Assembly (NCBI GenBank): GCA_029098505.1 | Contig: JAQXOE010000004.1 | Span: 1 to 64,000, forward strand | Reading direction: 5' to 3' | Length of the DNA stretch: 64,000 nucleotides | Origin: Bacteroidales bacterium | GTDB taxonomy: Bacteria; Bacteroidota; Bacteroidia; Bacteroidales; UBA932 | Shown: positions 34,888 to 43,609 of the stretch, in pieces | Numbering within the stretch: position 1 is the first letter of the stretch | How the letters are laid out: each line of letters starts with the position of its first letter | Notes under the pieces: generated by a model | The model's database searches: none | What the model saw: the letters and a program-made list of their open reading frames with translations, nothing else | Told to the model about the DNA's origin: nothing | Made by a program: the position numbers and the translations under genes

Positions 34888-37646
34888 GTAGTTAGTAAGT
34901 TTCGTAAGTATGGTCCCGTAACGGAGTCGGGATTCTGGCAGAGCTCTTCCGGTGTGCCTTGCGCGACTATTCTTCCGCCTCTTGCCCCTCCTTCCGGCCC
35001 AAGGTCGAAGATGTAGTCCACTGACTTCAGCACATCCAGATTGTGCTCTATGATGATGACAGTATTTCCCTGTTCAACCAGTTTCCTGAGTACGGAGAGC
35101 AGGATTTTTATGTCTTCAAAATGCAGGCCTGTAGTAGGCTCGTCGAGTATGTAGAGCGTGTTTCCTGTCGCTGTGCGGGACAATTCGGCCGCGAGCTTCA
35201 TTCTCTGGCTTTCTCCTCCCGAGAGAGTCACTGCCGACTGCCCGAGATGCACATAGCCCAGACCCACGTCCACCATACATTTAAGCTTCTGGGCAATTTT
35301 CGGAATGCCCTTGAAGAACTCGTAGGCCTCGCTGACCGGCATCTCCAGGACTTCGTTGATATTGCGCCCCTTGTACTTGACGGCCAGGGTGTCCTCCTTG
35401 TAGCGCTGTCCGCGGCATTCGTCGCAAACGACATTGACCGGAGGCAGGAAATTCATCTCAATGACCTTGATGCCCGCTCCCTTGCATTCCTCACAGCGTC
35501 CTCCGGAGACGTTGAAGGAGAACCGGCCGGCCTTGAAGCCCCTGACCTTCGCGTCCGGGGTGTCCTCGAACAGGGCCCTGATGTCACTGAATACTCCGGT
35601 AAAGGTCGCAGGATTCGAGCGTGGAGTCCTTCCTATCGGGTCCTGGTCTATTTCAATTATTTTGTCTATGTTGCCCACTCCCTCTATTCCTTCGTAAGGG
35701 AGGGCTTTCATCTTCGCGTGCTGCAGCCTGTTCTTGAGTATGGGCATCAGTGTCTCGTTGATGAGGCTGGACTTGCCCGAGCCGCTGACTCCGCTGATTC
35801 CTATCAGGCAGCCGAGAGGGAAGTGGATGTCCACATCCTTAAGATTATTGCCCCTGGCTCCCAAGAGGCTGAGTGTGAGGCCATTGCCCTTGCTTCTGAG
35901 CTGGGGTACGGGGATGCTGTTCCTGCCGCAGAGGTAGTCCAGGGTGATGGAGCCCGTCTTGCAGCTGTTGTAGTCTCCGGCCGGTCCCGAGTAGCAGATG
36001 CGTCCTCCTTCGGCGCCGGCTCCAGGACCTACGTCCACTATCCAGTCGGCAGCTTCCATAGTCTCGGCATCGTGCTCTACGACTATTACGGTATTGCCCT
36101 CATCCCTGAGTTTCTTCAGCGAGCTGATGAGCTTGATATTGTCCCTCTGGTGCAGTCCGATGGACGGCTCGTCGAGTATGTAGATGACGTTCACCAGCTT
36201 GGAGCCGATTTGGGTGGCGAGCCTGATTCTCTGGCTTTCACCGCCCGAGAGCGAGGCCGTGGTCCTGTCGAGGGAAAGGTACTCCAGTCCTACGTCCATC
36301 AGGAAATTCACCCTGTCGCGAAGTTCCTTGAGTATATCCCTGGCAATGGTATTTTCCCTGTCGCTGAACTTCGCGGGGAGGCTTTCCAGCCAGCTTTGGA
36401 GCTCGGATATTTCCATTGCGGATACCTCCGATATGGTCTTTCCGTCAATCTTGAAGCATTCGCTGTTCTTGTTCAGGCGGCTTCCGTGGCAGACCGGGCA
36501 TACTATTTTTTCCTCAACGTCCTCCACTACGCCACTGAAGCCCACCATCTCGCTGTCGCCGCCCTCGCCGACACGGTAGAGCTCGTCCGAGCCGAATATC
36601 AGCAGGGAAACAATCTCCTCCGGCAGGTTCTCAATGGGTTCGTAGAGTGAAAAGCCGTGCCTGCGAGCCACTGAGCGTATGACTTCGAATTTCTTGGTTT
36701 CGCGCAATTTTCCCAGAGGCGCGAGTCCTCCTTCGGCGATGCTCAGGCTGCGGTCGGGGATGATGCTGTCCACATTGACATCCACTATCATTCCCAAGCC
36801 CTTGCAGTGGGGGCAATAGCCTTCAGGGGAGTTGAAGGAGAAGGAGTGGGGTGCCGGTTCCTGAAGCGAGATACCGCTTTCCGGGTCGACGAGATGCTTC
36901 GAGAAATGCTCCAGCTTCCCGCTTTCCACGTCGAGCATTGCCAATGAGCCCTTGCCTATGCCGAGGGCTGTGAGCACCGATTCGCGTATGCGCTTGACAT
37001 CTCCGCCGCCAGGCTTGAGCTTATCCACGACGAGTTCGATGAAATGTGCCTTGTAGCGGTCCAGGGCGTCGATTTCATTGAGGTTCATCAATTCGTCATC
37101 AACTCTTATCTGGCTGTATCCCCGCTTGCGCATCTGCTCGAAAAGCTCGCGGTAGTGTCCCTTGCGGCCCCTTACGAGAGGCGCGAGAAGTATGCACTTG
37201 CGGCCATTGTAATGCTCCATTATCAAGTCTACAATCTGCGCGTCATTGTAGCGTATCATCTCCTTTCCGGTAAGTGGGGAGTAGGCCTTCGAGGCGCGGG
37301 CGTAGAAAAGGCGGAGGAAGTCGTAAATTTCAGTTATGGTGCCGACGGTCGAGCGCGGATTCGAACCTGTGGTCTTCTGTTCTATGGCAATGATGGGGCT
37401 CAAGCCGCTGATGTTCTCCACCTCAGGTTTTTCGAGTATGCCCATAAAGTGCTTCGCGTAAGGGGAGAGGGTGTTCATATAGCGCCTCTGTCCTTCCGCG
37501 TAGATGGTGTCGAAGGTCAATGAGGACTTGCCGCTGCCGGAAAGGCCCGTAATGACTACGAGTTTCCCGCGCGGGATGCTGACATTGACGTCTTTCAGAT
37601 TGTGGGATCTCGCTCCCTCGATGTTGATGTAGCCGCTATTGTCCAT
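34884..37646 (-). CDS. uvrA: excinuclease ABC subunit A
   Basis: Damage-recognition ATPase of nucleotide excision repair, 920 residues. Two ABC modules are complete: Walker A GLSGSGKSS near the N-terminus and GVSGSGKSS in the second half, each with a signature SGGESQR. Zinc modules are CPHCKGLG with its partner CPVCHGSR, and CEECKGAG with CDECRGQR. LDEPTTGLH is the second Walker B. It overlaps the upstream MBL gene by 11 bases and the downstream kinase by 4. The long open frame on the opposite strand (35043-36650) is a shadow. Confidence 0.97.
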   Translation of the reverse strand: MDNSGYINIEGARSHNLKDVNVSIPRGKLVVITGLSGSGKSSLTFDTIYAEGQRRYMNTLSPYAKHFMGILEKPEVENISGLSPIIAIEQKTTGSNPRSTVGTITEIYDFLRLFYARASKAYSPLTGKEMIRYNDAQIVDLIMEHYNGRKCILLAPLVRGRKGHYRELFEQMRKRGYSQIRVDDELMNLNEIDALDRYKAHFIELVVDKLKPGGGDVKRIRESVLTALGIGKGSLAMLDVESGKLEHFSKHLVDPESGISLQEPAPHSFSFNSPEGYCPHCKGLGMIVDVNVDSIIPDRSLSIAEGGLAPLGKLRETKKFEVIRSVARRHGFSLYEPIENLPEEIVSLLIFGSDELYRVGEGGDSEMVGFSGVVEDVEEKIVCPVCHGSRLNKNSECFKIDGKTISEVSAMEISELQSWLESLPAKFSDRENTIARDILKELRDRVNFLMDVGLEYLSLDRTTASLSGGESQRIRLATQIGSKLVNVIYILDEPSIGLHQRDNIKLISSLKKLRDEGNTVIVVEHDAETMEAADWIVDVGPGAGAEGGRICYSGPAGDYNSCKTGSITLDYLCGRNSIPVPQLRSKGNGLTLSLLGARGNNLKDVDIHFPLGCLIGISGVSGSGKSSLINETLMPILKNRLQHAKMKALPYEGIEGVGNIDKIIEIDQDPIGRTPRSNPATFTGVFSDIRALFEDTPDAKVRGFKAGRFSFNVSGGRCEECKGAGIKVIEMNFLPPVNVVCDECRGQRYKEDTLAVKYKGRNINEVLEMPVSEAYEFFKGIPKIAQKLKCMVDVGLGYVHLGQSAVTLSGGESQRMKLAAELSRTATGNTLYILDEPTTGLHFEDIKILLSVLRKLVEQGNTVIIIEHNLDVLKSVDYIFDLGPEGGARGGRIVAQGTPEELCQNPDSVTGPYLRNLLTT

Positions 37647-38340
37647 TCAGTGCAATTCCGTCTGCGTCCCAGTCGATGCCCTCCTGCTCAGGCTCGTTGA
37701 AAGGCTCCAGGAAAGGGTTGTGGGTGCGTTCTTCGCTGATATTGCTTGTCGGGCCGTGGCCCGGAAGTATGTCGGTGCTGCCGTCAAGGCCCATCAGCTT
37801 GTCCATTATTGACACGATGAGCTTGTCGTAATCTCCACCGGGAAGGTCGCTGCGGCCAATGCTCTCCTTGAACAGGGTGTCACCTGTGAACAGGATGCCT
37901 TCTTCGGGGCAATGATAACACACTCCCCCGGGAGTGTGCCCAGGAGTGCCGATGACGCTCCAGTCGCAGCCCGCCAGATGGAGAGTGTCCCCGTCGCCTA
38001 CACCCAGGCAAGGGAAGTCCGTGTCGATGCCTTCTATGCCCATACGGGCGCTCAGCTTCGCAAAGTCTTCAAGCATAAGTCTGTCATCTTCAGCAAGATA
38101 GGCCTTGATTCCGTAATGCCTGCAACAGTCTGCTGCACCGGCGATGTGGTCTCCGTGTGCGTGGGTCAGAAGCACTGCCTCAAGCTTCATCGAGTGTTGC
38201 TCGACAAAGGCATGGAAGGCCTCCCTCTCTGCCTCGGACAGGTATCCGGGGTCCACGACTATGGCCTTGCCTTCATTGTCCCTGACCAGCCAGGTGTTCT
38301 CTTGGAAGGGATTGAAATGAAAATATGATATATTCAGCAT
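37636..38340 (-). CDS. MBL-fold metallo-hydrolase (glyoxalase II-like)
   Basis: 234 residues from the ATG at 38340; seven in-frame residues further upstream fall inside the promoter region. THAHGDHIAG is the HxHxDH metal motif. GTPGHTPGG and FTGDTLF carry the further His and Asp ligands, and PGHGPTSN holds the last His. This pattern is typical of short glyoxalase-II/YcbL-like hydrolases acting on thioesters. The physiological substrate is unknown. First gene of the uvrA operon. Confidence 0.9.
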   Translation of the reverse strand: MLNISYFHFNPFQENTWLVRDNEGKAIVVDPGYLSEAEREAFHAFVEQHSMKLEAVLLTHAHGDHIAGAADCCRHYGIKAYLAEDDRLMLEDFAKLSARMGIEGIDTDFPCLGVGDGDTLHLAGCDWSVIGTPGHTPGGVCYHCPEEGILFTGDTLFKESIGRSDLPGGDYDKLIVSIMDKLMGLDGSTDILPGHGPTSNISEERTHNPFLEPFNEPEQEGIDWDADGIALNGQ

Positions 38341-38360
38341 TTGTATCCTGATAAGTCCCA

Positions 38361-38368
38361 CAAATTTA
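38361..38368 (-). promoter_or_regulatory. -7 element for the MBL-uvrA operon
   Basis: The minus strand reads TAAATTTG, a full match, 20 bases from the ATG at 38340. The divergent element at 38381-38388 has the same sequence 12 bases away. Confidence 0.5.
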
Positions 38369-38380
38369 AGAAAAAGGTTG

Positions 38381-38388
38381 TAAATTTG
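38381..38388 (+). promoter_or_regulatory. -7 element for the dNK operon
   Basis: TAAATTTG, full consensus match. The predicted start near 38392 gives a leader of about 60 bases to the ATG at 38453. No clear -33 TTTG is seen. Confidence 0.45.
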
Positions 38389-38452
38389 CTGTGTTTGGGC
38401 AGGGAAACTCGCTTATGAAGGCTGAGCCCCGGAGCTTGAAACCGGAAATGAC

Positions 38453-39076
38453 ATGCACATAGGTATAGCAGGAAATATAGGCAGCGGGAAAACAACGCTC
38501 ACGGAGATGCTTGCAGACCATTACGGCTGGATTCCGCGTTATGAGTCTGTCAGCTTCAACCCGTACCTCGAGGACTACTACAAGGATATCCCGAGATGGT
38601 CTTTCGCTTTGGAAACCTATTTTCTGAAGCAGCGTTTCAAGGATGTGCTTGAAATCGCCAAAAGCGACAAGACCATAATACAGGACAGGACCATTTTCGA
38701 GGGAGTGTACATTTTCGTGGCGAACAACAAGGCCCTGGGTAATCTGTCAGACCGTGACTATGAGACCTTTATGGAGCTTTTCGAGCTTATGATGTCCCTG
38801 GTTAAGGTTCCTGACCTGCTCATTTATCTCAAATCCTCCATACCTCACCTGGTGTCCCAAATCCAGAAGCGCGGCAGGGATTACGAGCAGGGTATCAGTA
38901 TCGAGTACCTGAGTTCCCTCAATCAGCGCTATGACCGTTGGGTGGAGGAGTACAAAGGCCCGGTTCTGGTCATAGAAGCGGATGATTTGGACTTCAAGAA
39001 CCGCCCGGAGGATTTCCAATCCATAGTCGACAGGATAGATTCCCGGCTATTCGGCCTTTTTTCCGAAAAACAATAG
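38453..39076 (+). CDS. deoxynucleoside kinase, paralogue 1
   Basis: Phosphorylates deoxynucleosides at the 5' position in the salvage pathway. 207 residues. GNIGSGKTTLTEML (7-20) is the P-loop, IIQDRTIFEG is the DRS/ERS-like motif that positions the substrate, and KRGRDYEQGI is the LID Arg region. It belongs to the dCK/dGK/dAK family, not the thymidylate kinase family. The next gene is a close paralogue 26 bases downstream. The two differ just after the DRT motif (FEGVYIF against YEDARIF), a zone that helps set base preference, so they may prefer different purines or pyrimidines. Confidence 0.93.
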   Translation: MHIGIAGNIGSGKTTLTEMLADHYGWIPRYESVSFNPYLEDYYKDIPRWSFALETYFLKQRFKDVLEIAKSDKTIIQDRTIFEGVYIFVANNKALGNLSDRDYETFMELFELMMSLVKVPDLLIYLKSSIPHLVSQIQKRGRDYEQGISIEYLSSLNQRYDRWVEEYKGPVLVIEADDLDFKNRPEDFQSIVDRIDSRLFGLFSEKQ

Positions 39077-39102
39077 ATTGTTGAACTTTAATAGATAGAT
39101 TT

Positions 39103-39732
39103 ATGCATATTGCAGTAGCGGGAAACATAGGCAGCGGCAAGACTACTCTTACCAAGATGCTGGCAGCCCATTACGGCTGGACCCCAAAGTTCGAATCGGT
39201 GGACTTCAATCCGTATCTTGCTGACTATTATGAAGATATGGAAAGATGGTCCTTCAATCTCCAGATTTACTTCCTGAACAAGCGCTTCAAGGACGTGGTT
39301 GAAATCTCCAAGACTGATGAAACCATCATCCAGGACAGGACCATATATGAAGATGCCCGTATCTTCGCACCTAACCTGCACAGCATGGGCCTGATGAGCA
39401 CAAGGGATTTCGAGAATTACTCCGACCTCTTCGACCTGATGATGTCGATGGTGAATCCGCCCGACCTCCTCATCTATCTGAAATCATCCATCCCGAATCT
39501 CGTTGCACAGATACAGAAGCGCGGCCGCGAATACGAGAAAGGCATACGCATCGACTACCTCACCGGATTGAATGACAGGTATGAGGCCTGGATTGCAGGA
39601 TACAAAGGAAAACTTCTTGTAGTGGATGCCGACCACGTAAAATTCGGCAACAAACCGGAGGATTTCCAGAAGGTTGTGGATATGATTGACGCCCAGCTCT
39701 TCGGCCTCTTCCCGTCCGGTAATGCAGAATAG
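39103..39732 (+). CDS. deoxynucleoside kinase, paralogue 2
   Basis: 209 residues, aligned end to end with the previous gene and clearly more than half identical by eye. P-loop GNIGSGKTTLTKML, motif IIQDRTIYEDARIF, LID block KRGREYEKGI. The YEDA version resembles the dAK/dGK kinases of Gram-positive bacteria, where two tandem paralogues make a heterodimer. Subunit pairing here is therefore plausible but unproven. It lies 30 bases before the acyl-CoA synthetase gene. Confidence 0.93.
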   Translation: MHIAVAGNIGSGKTTLTKMLAAHYGWTPKFESVDFNPYLADYYEDMERWSFNLQIYFLNKRFKDVVEISKTDETIIQDRTIYEDARIFAPNLHSMGLMSTRDFENYSDLFDLMMSMVNPPDLLIYLKSSIPNLVAQIQKRGREYEKGIRIDYLTGLNDRYEAWIAGYKGKLLVVDADHVKFGNKPEDFQKVVDMIDAQLFGLFPSGNAE

Positions 39733-39762
39733 AATAAGTTAAATCCTAAACCCAAGAGAAAA

Positions 39763-41673
39763 ATGGCAGAAAGAATCACCATTATCGACTTCGTGGACAA
39801 GTACACCGCGAAATACGACAAAGAAACCTTCATCAGGGAAAAGATTGACGACGTTTGGCAGGAAACCTCATATGCCGATACCAGAAAGGAAAGCCGTGAA
39901 CTGGCTGCCGCCTTTATGAGCCTCGGCCTGAAGAAGGGCGAAAGAGTGGCGCTGCTCTCGGAGGGACGCAAGCTTTGGCTCATTGCCGAGCTCGGAATAC
40001 TCTATGCCGGCGGCGTGGACGTTCCCCTTTCCATAAAGCTCGAAGAGAGCAATGACCTCCTTTTCCGCCTTCAGCACTCCGATTCGAGGTTCATCGTAGC
40101 TTCGAAGCAGCAGCTCCCGAAGATTCACCGCATCATCGACCAGCTCCCTTTGGTAGAGAAGGTCATCGTCCTCGACGAGCTCAAGACAGTTGCCGATAAT
40201 GAAATCTGTATCAATGATTTCAGGGCAATGGGCAAGGCTTGGATTGCGGAGCACGAGGCTGAGCTGGACGAGCGTTCGCACTCCATCGGTCCTGACGATT
40301 ATGCCAATATCAGCTATACCTCGGGCACCACTGCCGATCCTAAGGGAGTCATCCTCACCCACAGGAACTACACCGCCAATGTTGAACAGGGCGCATCCGT
40401 CATCAATATCGATTACGGTGACGTGATGCTCATCCTCCTTCCGCTCGACCATTGCTTTGCACACGTGGCCGGCTTCTATACGATGATGATGTACGGCGGA
40501 AGCATTGCTACCGTTCCTGTCGGCAAGAATCCTCTTGCCACCCTGCGCAATGTGCCGTCGGCGATACTCGAGGTCAAGCCTATGGTGATGCTCTCCGTAC
40601 CTGCTCTTGCCAGGAATTTCAAAAAGAATGTGGAGACCGCCATCAAAAAGAAGGGCGCTTTCACCGAGAAGCTTTTCAATTTCGCTGTAAAGAACGCAAT
40701 TGCCTATAACAAAGAATATTACAATGCCGGTGGCTTCAAGGATTGCTGGCGCAAGCCTCTTATGGCCATCTTCGACCGCATACTCTTCTCGAAGGTGCGT
40801 GAGAGTTTCGGAGGCAGGATGAAGTTCTTCGTGGGCGGCGGTGCATTGCTCGATATCGAACTGCAGCGCTGGTTCTGCGCAATCGGCATCCCTATGTTCC
40901 AGGGTTACGGCCTTTCTGAGGCTACCCCTATCATCTGCGCGAATTCCAAGGGTCACGCCATCTTCGGCTCTTCCGGTCGCGTGGTGAAACCTCTCGATAT
41001 CAAGATTTGTGACGATGAGGGCAAGGAGGTGGCTCCGGGCGTACGCGGAGAAATCGTCATCCGCGGCGAGAACGTGATGGCCGGATACTGGAAGAATCCT
41101 GAATCTACCGCCAAGACCATAGTTGACGGCTGGCTGCATACAGGAGATATGGGCTATCTTATGGAAGACAAGGAGTATCTCTGGGTGACCGGACGCTTCA
41201 AGTCCCTGCTTATCTCATCCGACGGTGAAAAATACAGTCCGGAAGGCTTTGAGGATGCCCTTACCGACAGCTCCAAGTTCATTGACAATACCTTGCTGCA
41301 CAACAATCAGAATCCTTATACCATTGCTCTCGTTGTTCCTAACAAGGAGGCTCTCCGCGAATATGTAAAGAAGGAACAGCCAGCGCTCGACCTTGAGTCA
41401 AGAGAGGCCAAGGAGTTGATGCTCAAGAAGATCCAGTCTGAAGTGGATGCCTACAAGACAGGCGGAGAGAAGGGAGGCCAGTTCCCTGACAGATGGCTGC
41501 CTGCTGCCATTGCCGTGCTTCCTGAACAGTTTACCGAGCAGAACGGCCTGGTTAACAGCACTATGAAGGTAGTCCGCGGAAAGGTGGAGAAGTTCTATGC
41601 CGACCGTATCGATTACGCTTACACAGCTGAGGGCAAGGACCTCTTCAATGAAAAGAACATTGCATCTGTATAG
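39763..41673 (+). CDS. long-chain fatty acid-CoA ligase (AMP-forming)
   Basis: Activates fatty acids through an acyl-AMP intermediate. 636 residues, the length of the FAA1/FadD15-like subgroup. YTSGTTADPKG (185-195) is the ATP/AMP signature, YGLSEATP is the adenine-binding motif, and HTGDMGY and VTGRFKSLLI mark the hinge to the C-terminal domain. It likely works at the inner membrane face on exogenous or recycled fatty acids. The start gives a family-like N-terminus 30 bases after the second dNK, and the cyclophilin starts 3 bases after its stop. Confidence 0.93.
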   Translation: MAERITIIDFVDKYTAKYDKETFIREKIDDVWQETSYADTRKESRELAAAFMSLGLKKGERVALLSEGRKLWLIAELGILYAGGVDVPLSIKLEESNDLLFRLQHSDSRFIVASKQQLPKIHRIIDQLPLVEKVIVLDELKTVADNEICINDFRAMGKAWIAEHEAELDERSHSIGPDDYANISYTSGTTADPKGVILTHRNYTANVEQGASVINIDYGDVMLILLPLDHCFAHVAGFYTMMMYGGSIATVPVGKNPLATLRNVPSAILEVKPMVMLSVPALARNFKKNVETAIKKKGAFTEKLFNFAVKNAIAYNKEYYNAGGFKDCWRKPLMAIFDRILFSKVRESFGGRMKFFVGGGALLDIELQRWFCAIGIPMFQGYGLSEATPIICANSKGHAIFGSSGRVVKPLDIKICDDEGKEVAPGVRGEIVIRGENVMAGYWKNPESTAKTIVDGWLHTGDMGYLMEDKEYLWVTGRFKSLLISSDGEKYSPEGFEDALTDSSKFIDNTLLHNNQNPYTIALVVPNKEALREYVKKEQPALDLESREAKELMLKKIQSEVDAYKTGGEKGGQFPDRWLPAAIAVLPEQFTEQNGLVNSTMKVVRGKVEKFYADRIDYAYTAEGKDLFNEKNIASV

Positions 41674-41676
41674 GCT

Positions 41677-42414
41677 ATGGCAGGAGTAAAGATAGAAACA
41701 TCTTACGGAGACATAGTCCTGAAACTCTATGACGAGACTCCTTTGCACAGGGACAATTTCCTAAAGCTTGTGGGAGAGGGCTTCTATGACGGAACCCTTT
41801 TCCACAGGGTTATCAAAGAGTTTATGATCCAGGGCGGAGACCCGGACAGCAAGGGTGCGCCGAAGAACAAGTCCCTTGGGGCCGGAGACGTGGGATATAC
41901 CATACCGGCTGAGTTCAATCCTGCCCTCTACCACAAGAGGGGCGCCCTGGCTGCTGCCAGACAGGGGGACAATGTGAATCCGGAGCGCCGTAGCAGCGGC
42001 TGCCAGTTCTACATTGTCTGGGGCAAGAAGTACAGCGAGGGCCAGATGGCGCAGTTGTCGAAGCAGATGCGTATGCAGGCTGAGCAACAGGTCTTCAACG
42101 GGCTCGTAGCCGAGCACAGGAAAGAGGTAATGGAATTGCGCCGGAACAGGGACCAGGCCGGACTGATGGCTCTGCAGGAGGAACTGAGCGCTCAGACTGA
42201 TGCCATTGTCAAGGAGAAGGGCCTGGGAGTGCTCTCTGAAGAGCAGAAGAAGGTCTATACGAGCCTTGGAGGCACACCTTTCCTCGACGGCCAGTATACG
42301 GTTTTCGGAGAGGTCGTGCAGGGACTTGAGGTCGTCGCCAGGATTCAGGAGGCCGGAACCGATGGCAATGACCGTCCGCTCAAGGATATACAGATGAAAA
42401 TCAGCCTTTTTTAG
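41677..42414 (+). CDS. cyclophilin-type peptidyl-prolyl isomerase
   Basis: 245 residues, cytoplasmic (no signal peptide). LFHRVIKEFMIQGGDP carries the catalytic Arg and the Phe/Gln pocket; SSGCQFYIVWG and YTVFGEVVQGLEVV are the other conserved blocks. A charged helical insertion of roughly 80 residues (about 112-190; MAQLSKQMRMQAEQQ) splits the barrel, as in several Bacteroidetes cyclophilins. It speeds proline isomerisation during folding. Convergent with the AraC gene 32 bases away. Confidence 0.9.
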   Translation: MAGVKIETSYGDIVLKLYDETPLHRDNFLKLVGEGFYDGTLFHRVIKEFMIQGGDPDSKGAPKNKSLGAGDVGYTIPAEFNPALYHKRGALAAARQGDNVNPERRSSGCQFYIVWGKKYSEGQMAQLSKQMRMQAEQQVFNGLVAEHRKEVMELRRNRDQAGLMALQEELSAQTDAIVKEKGLGVLSEEQKKVYTSLGGTPFLDGQYTVFGEVVQGLEVVARIQEAGTDGNDRPLKDIQMKISLF

Positions 42415-42446
42415 GCTGTTTCGAAATACTTATAAGTGAATGACTC

Positions 42447-43352
42447 TTAGAGGTTTCTATACTGGCTGGGAGTCATTCCTGTATGTACCTTGAAGAACTT
42501 GTAGAATACTGACTGGTTAGGAAAGTTCAGTAAGAAGACTATTTCCTTGATAGGCGTGGTGGTATAGCGGAGTATGTTCTTCGCTTCCATTACGACGTAG
42601 GTGTCTATCCATTCCGGTGCGGACTTTCCGCTTATCTCCTTAATTATCTTGGACAGATATTTCGGCGTAAGGCATAGTTTGTCTGCATAGAAGGCCATAT
42701 TCCTTTCGGAACTGTAGTTTTCCCTTACCAGTTTGATGAATGAGTTGAAGATGCTTCTGGAACGGGCAGTGTGCTTTGTAACCGTCTTATCTTCGTTTTT
42801 GTCCAGTTTTCTGGCCCAGAGGTCTCCCAGAAAGTACAAAACTGAGGATATGAGATGCTGGATAACTTCGGAACTTGGCCGCGGCTCCAGACTGATAAGG
42901 CTTTTGATTTCCTTATAATAGAGTGACAGTATTTTGAACTCGGATACACCCAGCTTGATGACAGGATTCTCCATAATGGAGAGACTCTCGTCAAAGAGTT
43001 TCATGAAATCTATGTGGATGCTATGGTCAAAGCTGTCCGTAATGGCGATTATATGGGTGTTCAGCCTCTGTTCCTTGTTGTAGCCTGTAAGTCTGAACAT
43101 TGTTCCCGGCCCCATAGCCATAATGGACATAGCTGATATAGTGACGGGTGTCAGGTTTATTTCTGCATACAGCTCTCCCTCGGTACAAAGAATGGCAAAA
43201 TATCCGGTCGTCCTGCAGGGCTCCTTGAAAATTTCATATATCTTGGGGCCGCAGAAATTCTGGATGAGCATTTTGTTGTCCAGAAATGTGTCCCATTTGA
43301 TGTTGAAGAGAGTTTGAAGTGTGTTCAGGTCTATTTTGTGCGGGTTGTCCAT
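42447..43352 (-). CDS. AraC family transcriptional regulator
   Basis: 301 residues. The N-terminal 190 residues look like a cupin-type sensor (EGELYAEINLTPVTIS). The C-terminal 100 residues are the double HTH: RNMAFYADKLCLTPKYLSKI, SGKSAPEWIDTYVVMEAKNIL, then VFYKFFKVHTGMTPSQYR. It is divergent from the sugar transporter-glucokinase pair, with 257 bases between them, so it probably controls that pair and itself. The effector is unknown; a sugar or sugar phosphate is the simplest guess. Confidence 0.9.
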   Translation of the reverse strand: MDNPHKIDLNTLQTLFNIKWDTFLDNKMLIQNFCGPKIYEIFKEPCRTTGYFAILCTEGELYAEINLTPVTISAMSIMAMGPGTMFRLTGYNKEQRLNTHIIAITDSFDHSIHIDFMKLFDESLSIMENPVIKLGVSEFKILSLYYKEIKSLISLEPRPSSEVIQHLISSVLYFLGDLWARKLDKNEDKTVTKHTARSRSIFNSFIKLVRENYSSERNMAFYADKLCLTPKYLSKIIKEISGKSAPEWIDTYVVMEAKNILRYTTTPIKEIVFLLNFPNQSVFYKFFKVHTGMTPSQYRNL

Positions 43353-43609
43353 TGTTATAGAATGATTATTGCATAAATAAACGAAAAATAATCCATATTG
43401 ACAATATATTTGCTGGTTTTCTGTATTATTTGGTATATTTTTCGACCAAAATATGATTTTTTACTGCGAAAAGTTGATGGCTTCGCTGCTTCTGAAACAA
43501 GAATAATCGTCTTTTTTGGGGTGAATTGCCGCTGTTATCCTTTTTTTTTAGTATTTTAGTGAACTTTTTGGACTGTTTGAATATTCATTAACTTTAAAAC
43601 TAATACATT
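43353..43609. promoter_or_regulatory. AraC/MFS divergent regulatory region
   Basis: AT-rich gene-free stretch. On the plus strand there is a perfect -7 (TATATTTG, 43405-43412), which would leave a leader of nearly 200 bases. A closer near-match is TTTG at 43567-43570, 18 bases, then TAACTTTA at 43589-43596, 13 bases before the MFS ATG. A T-run occupies 43541-43549. I could not pick out an AraC-type direct repeat with confidence. Confidence 0.45.

Noticed and set aside
35043..36650. Long open frame (535 codons) on the plus strand inside uvrA
   Set aside because: It is antisense to an intact, fully conserved uvrA, its product resembles no family and it has no promoter; a GC-driven shadow frame.
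39868..41139. 423-codon open frame antisense to the acyl-CoA ligase
   Set aside because: Shadow of a conserved gene; no family resemblance and no start signal.
42402..42418. Terminator at the cyclophilin/AraC junction (CAGCC/GGCTG hairpin)
   Set aside because: Only a 5-bp stem, the T-run is in the loop rather than after the stem, and it overlaps the stop codon.
43405..43412. TATATTTG as the main promoter of the sugar transporter
   Set aside because: Perfect -7 box, but it lacks a -33 and would leave a leader of nearly 200 bases; the nearer near-consensus site at 43567-43596 is at least as likely, so I did not assign it.
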